Of a stretch of DNA of 64,000 bases, positions 53,512 through 64,000 are shown piece after piece (within the stretch, counting starts at the first letter, position 1; each line of letters starts with the position of its first letter). This DNA is from Musa acuminata AAA Group (lineage: Eukaryota; Streptophyta; Magnoliopsida; Zingiberales; Musaceae), in assembly GCF_036884655.1 (NCBI RefSeq), contig NC_088354.1, positions 13,092,501-13,156,500 of the forward strand, read 5' to 3'. The notes under the pieces are model-generated. The model saw nothing but the letters and a program-made list of their open reading frames with translations. It searched no databases and was not told the origin of the DNA. A program made the translations under genes and the position numbers.

Positions 53512-55941
53512 ACATTTTTAAGGAAAAAAAGGGAAAAACTCTCTCACCTTTCACTTCAGACAGAAGTCTGAACATAGGACATCACCAAGCACCTTACACC
53601 AGCAATATAAATAAAATTGCAATGCACTCTAATTTCTATATTTTGGCTTCTCATGCACTTAATCTTGTACAGAAACCATATGTTGAGTAATCCACAATAG
53701 GCACCTATCAATAGTGATATACACATGATATTTAAGTTCCAATGATTTAAGATTGATGCTGTAATTATCTTCCAAAATTCTTTCAGTAAAAGGCAAGAAG
53801 ATGGATAATATTAGTGCAAGGGCCAAGACAGGAAGAAGAAAGGAAAACAAACCCTACCTAAAGTTTCATATACTGCCAATAAGTAAAGGAAGCATTGTCA
53901 ATCATGTCACAGAATATAACTTTTCGATAAAGGATACGTGTCCTTGTGGAATTTAAACAGGTCTCCAGGGGGTACCACCGGACTATCTTAGTAGGGACCA
54001 GGGAACAAAACTTTTGCCAAAGTGAAAATGATTCAATTTTATCTGTCATTTAAAATATACTTGGGCAGGGCCAGGAATATGATACTTTCACCGACAAGAT
54101 TCTGTCAACACAATCGACGTTCACAGAAATCTTTGGTGAAATCTACTCATGTCTCTGCATTTTCTCAAGGTAGCCAAAATGATTGCCTGCAAGTTCTTAT
54201 CACCATATGAACAAGGCAGGAGTATGCACCAACAAAGAGTATACAAACATTTTAGTGTTGGAGAAGATAGAGAGGAACCAAGATAAAGTTGCCATCCCTT
54301 TAAGAAACCAGGAAAACATTGATCAAAATTATTGTTCTGGATTATATGTATGTCATGCATTTTTCAGTATTCATGGTCCGTAAACAAAATCCGAATTCTA
54401 GTTGATTTAGTCAACAGCCGAGTCATGTGAAAATGCACATGAAAGCTATCCTGAAAACCATGTGGTTCATCAACTGAAGAATCATGTTCAAATTAAATGT
54501 GAATACCATCTTTTGTCATAATTGTATGAGATTTAGTTTCACGGAATCACGAGGAAACAGAAGAGCAACCAAATTAGATGAAATGCTATGAACCATTAAG
54601 ATTCATCTCATTCCATTATGGTAAGTAACATATATAAGGGAGTCACAAAATAAGAACTCTGATGTTTTTCTTTTCCCAAGAATTTGGAAATGATAAGCTT
54701 GTATCTCTCTTTTGCACTTTATAATTCAACCAACAAGGATTGGGTAAGAAGACTGCAAAATAGATTTCACTCCACATCATCAAGGATTGAACATGTACTC
54801 TATTTCACTATTCCTTTGATAATTACTAAGCTTGTTTGTGAGCTTGAATGTGGAGGTCCAGTGTGGACCATCACTCATTGCATTAGATATGAAGCATCAA
54901 CAAGGTTATATCAGTATCACAAAGGCTTGTTACAGCAGACAGAAGAATTAATAAAAGAATCAAGTGCACAAACATGTGTCTTGTGCATGCTAAAGCTAAG
55001 AGTTTAAACAACCCAAGATCTGGTTACATACATGCCAAAACAGCCAGCGTGAGGGTATGGCGGAGGACAAATTTGTTCCTCTGAAACCAAATCTACCATA
55101 GTCAGCCAAGGATGAAGCCGAGCCAGACCTCAGCTGCCTTGTTGAGGACCAGGCTTCACTGAAGGGTAGATCACTTGCATGGTCTGGGAGCAATCCTCTG
55201 GATCTCACATTGCAGGGAAGAGTGTCACTTACAGTTATAAGATTGACACGCCTGACAATTATGATAATTGGGATAAATGGGGTTGGCACTAAATTAAAAT
55301 TTGCCCAGGGGTCAAAAAAGACAAGACATCAAAGGGGCAGCATTGATTTTCCCTTTCTACTCAAAAACCCATCAGCTTAGGGTGCACAAATTACTACTCC
55401 TAGATCTCAAAAAGCATATAGTTCATGACCTGAGTTATCTGAAAGGACAATCTCAAGTCTTCTATGGTCTATACCGACAAAGACTCACCATGAATTTGCA
55501 ACAAACATAAAGTCACTAAGGTTCAACTTCTAACAGAATCAACTAGGCATGGGTTAAGTATAGCCAGACCTGCTAAAACAATTATTCATAGCAAGGCCTA
55601 AAGAGTTGCAGGACATGATCATCAAGCTTCTTAAGACAAGCATGTTAGAACCTGATGTAACAAAGAAAAAGAAAATACAAAAAATTGAAGTGTATGACGT
55701 AAATCATCAATATGCAAAAGAGTATATTGATTAATCACATGATGCATTATCCAATAAGAAGAGTATGGTTCTAGAGCTAAATGCAAGGGCTCCAATTAGT
55801 TTTAATCTTGATGTTATGAGAAGAGCTCAAAGCAAACCGGTAGGTTACCTTAAAATGTATAGAAACACAATACTTGATCCTCAATGGAAAGTCACCTACA
55901 CACCCAAAGCTCATTCTGGCACCAAGAAAACCTCTGGCTTC
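53512..55941. other. Intergenic region, nothing recognised
   Basis: AT-rich sequence without a credible gene. Open frames such as 53858-54049 (-), 54684-55007 (+) and 54996-55289 (-) have no similarity I know and no supporting splice or codon pattern. Confidence 0.5.
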
Positions 55942-56375
55942 TTAGGCCCAATGGGCGTTTCGGGAACCGATGTAACGACCAGCACCATGGAAGATTTGAT
56001 CGTCTTCCTTGCACTCTGATCCTGCTGGATCAAACTAGGAGATATCAGTATCACCTGCGGCAGCAAATCGTTTTTGACGCCTTGGCATACCGCATCGCCG
56101 TGATGCAGCATCACTAACCTCCTGAGAAAACAATGGCGCGAGAATTCAATGCCGCAAGTTCCTTCCTTATCATCAGCCGCAGGAGCTCCCAAGTGAAAGG
56201 CACCTTCATTTGAGGTGACGATGACGACGATGATCGCTCGGAAGGTGCGAACACGCAAGGATTCTGGTCATCAACGCGGCGGACACACAAAAAGCGATAT
56301 TTGACCAGCTTGGCATGAAGGAGATCGCCCTGCGGCAGGAAGGAAACGAGGGCGAGGTTGCCGGAGGGCGGTCAT
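55942..56375 (-). CDS. Unrecognised two-exon candidate gene, start out of frame
   Basis: On the minus strand, a frame in exon 1 (about 56119-56365) reads SGNLALVSFLPQGDLLHAKL ... VPFTWELLRLMIRKELAALN ... IVFSG and ends at a donor G|GTTAGT. After a 103-bp intron, exon 2 (55942-56015) continues in phase as ECKEDDQIFHGAGRYIGSRN and stops at 55942-55944. The only nearby ATG (56375) is in another frame; a one-base difference in the GGG run at 56366-56368 would join them. I do not recognise the family. The composition looks protein-like and the splice phases agree, but it could be chance or leader sequence. Exon 1 also ends in the phase needed by the F-box exon at 44896, so it could be a distant first exon. 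Confidence 0.3.
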
Positions 56376-56399
56376 GGAGATGGATGCCGCGTCACCGGG

Positions 56400-57508
56400 G
56401 AAGGGTTTAGGAAGGGCAGTGGAATCGGCAGCGGTCGGCAATTTGAGCCGGGTGCGGATTGACTCCCCGACTCGAGTTGCGGACCGCTAAGCGGACCGGT
56501 TCCGTCTCGGGTATTTGACGATCCACCTCAGGATGATGTGTGAATAGGACAAAGTTGGGTGAGATGGGCTTCATGGGCTTCAATAAGCCCACTTGACCCA
56601 AACAAATAATTATTTGTTAAAATATTATTTCTCATATATCAAATTATAATGATAATAATAACGATAACAAATTGTAATGCTCAAATTATAATGAAACTTT
56701 TTTTTGCAATTGAACTCTGCACAAAACATTATTATTAGTTAAATTAAGGATATTTAAATATTTATTTATATATAGATTTTAAATTAAGTCAAGTCTTTCT
56801 TGTATCTTTCTTCATCTCTTCTTGTGACATTATTAATGGAAAGACTGAGATCATGGAGATGACTTTACCTGAAAAGTGGAGGAGTCCTAAAGAGATGATG
56901 CAGAGGATGTAGTGATTCTCACAATAACAGTAAAAGGCTGAAACTAGTAAATTGGATCTGAGCTATAAACCCTATTATAGTATAATTGCCTTATTTTCAT
57001 ACATTTTGCCCTCAAATTTTCCTACTAACTTGCTATGGTTTACACTCTCAAGTTAATTATTTGTATTTGTTTCATGTACAGTTGGATCTAGTTATTTCAA
57101 AAGAAAGAAAGCTGGAGAGAACAGAGAGAGAATTTTTTATCTGCAGCGTTCATCATAATCATGGAGTCTGCTGCACACTGCTTATTGTCTTCCACCAGAG
57201 AGGCAACAAAGAGCTGCCAGCTCAAAATGAGTCGAGGGCTTTGTCCTCACTCCTCATGTCCTTTCTTCCATGATTCCTCATACTAAGATAGTTTAGTCAC
57301 TGCTGTACTTGGTCATCATATTAGAATCATAAAGGTTTATTGAAGAAAGGAATGTGAACAACAGAGGCAAGCATAACATAAACTTGGAAGGCATGCTCAT
57401 ATATGATAATGCATGGCAAGCACTACAACTATAGTATGAGAAGGCTACTGGTATCTGCAAATGGAAACACAGAGGTAGAGAGAAGTGGAACAAGACATGC
57501 TGGTTGAT
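56400..57508. other. Spacer before C2H2 gene
   Basis: GC-rich leader or promoter to about 56600, then very AT-rich sequence (56600-56800) and mixed sequence. I see no gene. Confidence 0.5.
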
Positions 57509-59204
57509 CTAAGAACCTCTGTAGAGCACAACAAAGCAAGGAAGAATGGCGTTGGGATGAAACACAAATAGCTCGTCCAGATTAGAGTGGGTTGCTGCTG
57601 GGCCAGCGACTGAATCATACTCCTCAGTGGCATCTCGGCTCTTCTTAACTCTCCCTGCGATCACCCTGCAAACCAGCATTGCTCTCTTCTCGCCCTCCGA
57701 CGAGACCTGCGCTGCGGCATGCGCCCCTCCGCTGGTGGCCATGGTTTGGATCTTCCCGAATTCATCAACGCCGAAACCATCTCGCAGAATGCTACACACG
57801 CTGCAACGCGGGGTCGATCGGCACAGGTTGGTGGAACCGTCAAGCCCAAGGGAGCACGCAAGCGTGGTGCAGTGGAACCTGAGGAGCTCATTGCCATCGG
57901 CAACGCACCTCGGGTGCTTGTTTTGGAGCCTGTTGCAGCTGCTCTTGACGGAGTCTCTGTAGTCCTCGAACCTTGAGATGGTCTTCTGGGTGTTGTGGAC
58001 CTTGAGTATCCTGTCGATCTTGCAGATCGGAGCTTGCTTATCGAGCCAGCTTGACCGGAATATTATCTCAATTATCTTTCTGCTGGTGTCTTCTGCACTC
58101 AGTTCAGATGCTGTAGGGAGAACACACAATTCATAATAAGTAGGACATGAAAAATTATCACTGTTTCACTATTCACTTTCTTGTATGGAAAGGGAGTGGA
58201 TGAACTAATGGAGGAAGAAGAAGGAGAAGTCTCAAGAACTTCAGAAGATGAGCCAAAACTTCATACAAAATTGGAATCAAGAATAAAGATTAGGATTTAT
58301 GCTTCCATTTCAAGAAGCAGGTGGCATTATTTAATTGAGTCGACTGCTGTCTTACTCAGTTACTCACCCAAAACTAAGATATTTCATAGAGCTAATTTAC
58401 TTTGTCGAGGTTTCTTCATGTCGGAAGCTAAATCAGAGATGAAACTATTCTGAATAAGTGACATTGGAATTCAATGAAGGAACAAAAGATTCAAGAGAAA
58501 AATGAGGAGTTACCTGCATGCATTGCTGTCTGGTGGAGCTCTAAATCATCAGGCTTCATAAAAATCTCCCCACAGTCAGGACAAGGACTGATGGTGAGCC
58601 TCGTAGAAGCATCTCTGGAAGGCCCGATAAGAGGATCAGCAGTAAGATGACACACGTAGCACCCAGAAAACCCCCTTAGATGCATTGCTCCAAAAGATCC
58701 TCCAAGAGAAGAAGATAAAGAGGAGGAGGAGGAGGAGGAGGCAGTTATGGAAGCAGATGAATTAGAAGTAAAGGAAGTGGAAATAGCCCCACTGGTGTCA
58801 TTACAAGGGGCTTTCAAAGATCTACTGGAACTATTGCAGCTACTGCTTAAAGCCAATTTCTTATTGACTTGAGCTGTAACTGCTTCTGGGCTCAACACAC
58901 ATGAACTGTCCCTCATTCTGCATAGGGACACAGAACATCCAATCTTCCTGCGGCTCTTCTTCTTCTTCTTCTCTACTTCTTGCTGATATCTGTATGAGAA
59001 CAAGTCTCTCAGGGATCCCCAAGAAGATCCATTGCCTGCTTCCTTATGTGCTTGCTTCTTACTCTTGCAGTTCCGGTTGATGGTTCTACTGGCACCACTG
59101 GCTTCTGTCATTGGGGAAGAGGTCTGCTTGCTGGGCTTATGGTGCTTCCTTGCTTCTGCCATTGGAGATGGGAGCTGAAGTGGATTCTCCTCTTCTTGGA
59201 TCAT
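57509..59204 (-). CDS. C2H2 zinc-finger protein with conserved PARP-like C-terminal domain
   Basis: Two minus-strand exons (58514-59204 and 57509-58110) join in phase to 430 residues. The N-terminus is basic and serine-rich (KKKKKSRRK near residue 80; a poly-Ser run near 160-170). A single C2H2 finger, CPDCGEIFMKPDDLELHQTAMH, stands at the end of exon 1 (about 206-227). The C-terminal half (ELSAEDTSRKIIEIIFRSSW; ICKIDRILKVHNTQKTISRF; HPRCVADGNELLRFHCTT; CSVCSILRDGF; AMLVCRVIAGRVKK; LDELFVFHPNAILPCFVVLY) is the PARP-fold-like domain found in plant At1g75710-type zinc-finger proteins. The molecular role is not established; DNA binding and nuclear location are inferred from the finger and basic stretch. 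The start could also be a downstream Met (MAEARKHHK, near 59159). Confidence 0.9.
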
Positions 59205-61561
59205 ACCAAGCTGATGGGAAAGATAAGAGGTACTCGAGTCATGGGGATAGTTCTTTTCTATTGGTGAAGCTGCAAGTGAGGTTCCCTTGTGTCTGTAGTG
59301 AGGGTCCAGTTGGGAATTTGAGTTAAATTACATAGCTTTTACAGGATGTTTACATTAACAAATGCTGTCCTTTACATAAGATCAAACCAAGTACAGGTAA
59401 ATTAAGGCCAGAAACACTTGCTAAGACAATGTTGTGTGGTCCATGGAGGAGACAACTGGGAAATGGTGCTCATTGGTCATCAGTCATGATAGCTTCCCTT
59501 CACTGCAGAAGATCATGTGATGACTCTTGACAGCATGATATCCAAATTACACAAGGTGCAAATATGAGCTTATCTTGAGCAAAATCAATCTCTTTGGGGC
59601 CATTCTAAAAAGCATCACCAGGCTCAACTGGTGTGTCTTTTTAGTCACTGTTATAATTCAACCAAGTGGCTAACTAGTTCAAGAACCCCAAAAGTCCCAA
59701 ACACATTAACCCTGGAGAAAGAAAATACAAGGTATGTCCAAGCAGAAATCTAAAATTTTATAAGAGCTAATTCATTTGAGTGAAAGGGGAAATACTAAGC
59801 AATCTTTAGGTGGTCTTTGATGTTTGTTTGTGCTCTGCACATTGTTACAGAAAATTCTATATTCCAAACTTGTTTATCTGTCAAAAGGTTCCATTGTATT
59901 CTTACAGGATTTTCCACCAGCTCTTCAAGGGTTAAGTTGAAGGATAATATGCCAAATGGCTCAGTGAATTCTTCTTTAAAGCAACAAGAATTACACTGAA
60001 TCAGTACTGTCAAGATCAAGTGAAAATTTGACGAACTGCAAGTGTGAATCAGTACATCAATAAACAATAAACAGATCATATCTCAGTACTGCTAAGTAGG
60101 TGCTGTTTGGTGAAAGATCAGTACAGGCCAAATGTTTCTCTTTCAAAGTATAATTTCCCTTCCAGTAGTTCACAATCACAAAAGTATTATTATCACATAC
60201 CTTACAACTCCAATGAATCCAAGCATCCAACTAAAGCATCTAGGAAGAAGTGCCTTATTTAGGCACCTAAAAATTGCCACCAGTAGATCATGAGTGAATG
60301 CATTAATTCGGTATTGGCAATCACATAAAGCACTATTCCCTTATTCTATTTAAAAATCTTCCTACTCTAATGATTCCAGCATCTTCTTTGTCTACAACAA
60401 ATGGATATATCAAGCACGCAACTAAAGCACATAGGAAGAAGAGCCTTTTTGAGTACTACCAAACTGTAGCTAGTAAAACATATGACTGCATGCATCAGTT
60501 CCTAGTTTTGAAGATGATAAAAGCCACCCACGAAATCTGTGTAATTATAGATAAGAATCTGGGAGATCAATCACCAGGACTCCTAAGGTTAAAAATATGA
60601 AAGTGGGCAAATCAAAGCAGATTAACAATTTGCAGTGAGGAAATTATAGATGGAAGCAAAGCAATTCATACGACCAACAAGTGAGACTTTTCATGGCCAC
60701 AGTAAACGAAAGGCCTCCGAATGCACAAAACTCCCAACCTGCGTGGGTAGGATGACTTCATCAGTGCAATGATAGAATACAAATATGTAAACCATGCTGC
60801 AATTATAACCTTAAAATTTCCAATGACTTGACAGTTCAACATGATATTAATCATGGTAGATCATGGGTAACAGCAGACACTTGACTTTCAGCACCCAACA
60901 AAAGCAGAATTCAGCCTTGCTCTCCAATTGAGAACTTAAAGTTACTGCAGGAGAATTTCTGATAAATTTAGAGGCAGCAAAAGAGTACCTGGTACTGCTA
61001 ACATTTAGGTTCCCACATTTGCTAGATATTTCTTGTGCAGTCTGTTCTTCAACATGACCAGGGATGATCCCAGCTGCCACCAACTGAATTGAGCTACTCA
61101 AATGGCACCAGTTAAATCTCCATATTAGTTATGATACAGCTCATGCATCATGATTCCACCCAACAGAAAAGCGAAAACTACATGCACATGCATGCAAAAC
61201 TCTTGTCATCTCTCACACCTCCACGATGTAAGGTAACTAGCTTGTTCCAGTATAATGACAAGAACAACCTTGGACTTCTGACAAATGGACAATGTCATAG
61301 AACATTCGCTTGCCAAAGCTTACATTCTTAATTAAACAAATAAGAAATAGTTAAATTTATTGGGCCCATGTTGCATTCTCCACTATATCAATATCACGTA
61401 CATGTTTGTACTAGGCTAAATATTAGAGAGAAATCCAGTAAAATGACATGCCATGTTTTCTAACCTCTCATGTGAGGCAGAATAACAAATTCAGAGTAAA
61501 AATTATGGCTCAGAACAAAAAAGGTAAACTCCAAAGTGCTGGAAATGGTAGCACTAGACAT
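59205..61561. other. Spacer between UFM1 and C2H2 genes
   Basis: Contains the upstream region of the C2H2 gene and the 3' region of UFM1. Small open frames (59795-60079 -, 60370-60600 +) have no recognisable content. The block CAACTAAAGCA.CTAGGAAGAAG is loosely repeated near 60230 and 60420. Confidence 0.45.
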
Positions 61562-63975
<2,414 letters not shown>

Positions 63976-64000
63976 CTGAGATCGGATCGACCGATCAAGG

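Overview
The window is plant nuclear DNA. Its genes are split by short GT-AG introns, and the coding content is plant-specific: a chloroplast aldolase, and GRAS, SIAMESE-related and B-box proteins. Long AT-rich spacers are packed with (TA)n and (GA)n arrays, LTR retrotransposons, hAT elements and MITEs. Protein-level similarity and the dispersed repeat built on TACCG.CGGTA motifs suggest a monocot, most likely a banana relative (Musaceae). That placement is from memory of such genomes and is not proven here.

Layout. 65-632: a small non-autonomous hAT element. 1725-16723 (+): the C-terminal twelve exons of a DExH-box RNA helicase. One intron holds a young 5.4-kb Ty3/gypsy element in antisense, and two others hold MITE-like repeats. 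16724-22500: gene-poor, with decayed repeats. 23054-24394 (+): a single-exon GRAS regulator. 24600-29450: tandem duplications and dense microsatellites. 29946-32734 (+): a complete PS1-type FHA/PINc gene. 33658-35294 (+): chloroplast fructose-bisphosphate aldolase. 35929-36162 (+): a SIAMESE-related cell-cycle inhibitor. 36900-37270 (+): a broken V-ATPase subunit c copy. 38530-39320: a foldback element. 40325-40929 (+): a small GNAT acetyltransferase.

From 41.9 kb on, every gene is on the minus strand: an FBXO9-like F-box gene with splice problems (41893-44896), a double B-box gene with a one-base frameshift (50106-52621), an unrecognised two-exon candidate (55942-56375), a C2H2 zinc-finger gene (57509-59204) and the 3' part of UFM1 (61562-63975). 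A 3.5-kb hAT element with perfect 8-bp target duplications sits between the F-box and B-box genes.

The genes are ordinary housekeeping or regulatory loci and form no cluster or pathway. I found no clearly new biological system. The most unusual items are the retrotransposon whose long frame stays open although its catalytic core is deleted, a MITE family with 9-bp duplications and exchangeable cores, and a duplicated decoy splice acceptor in the helicase. PS1 (meiotic spindle orientation) and SMR (cell-cycle inhibition) lie about 3 kb apart, which is probably coincidence.
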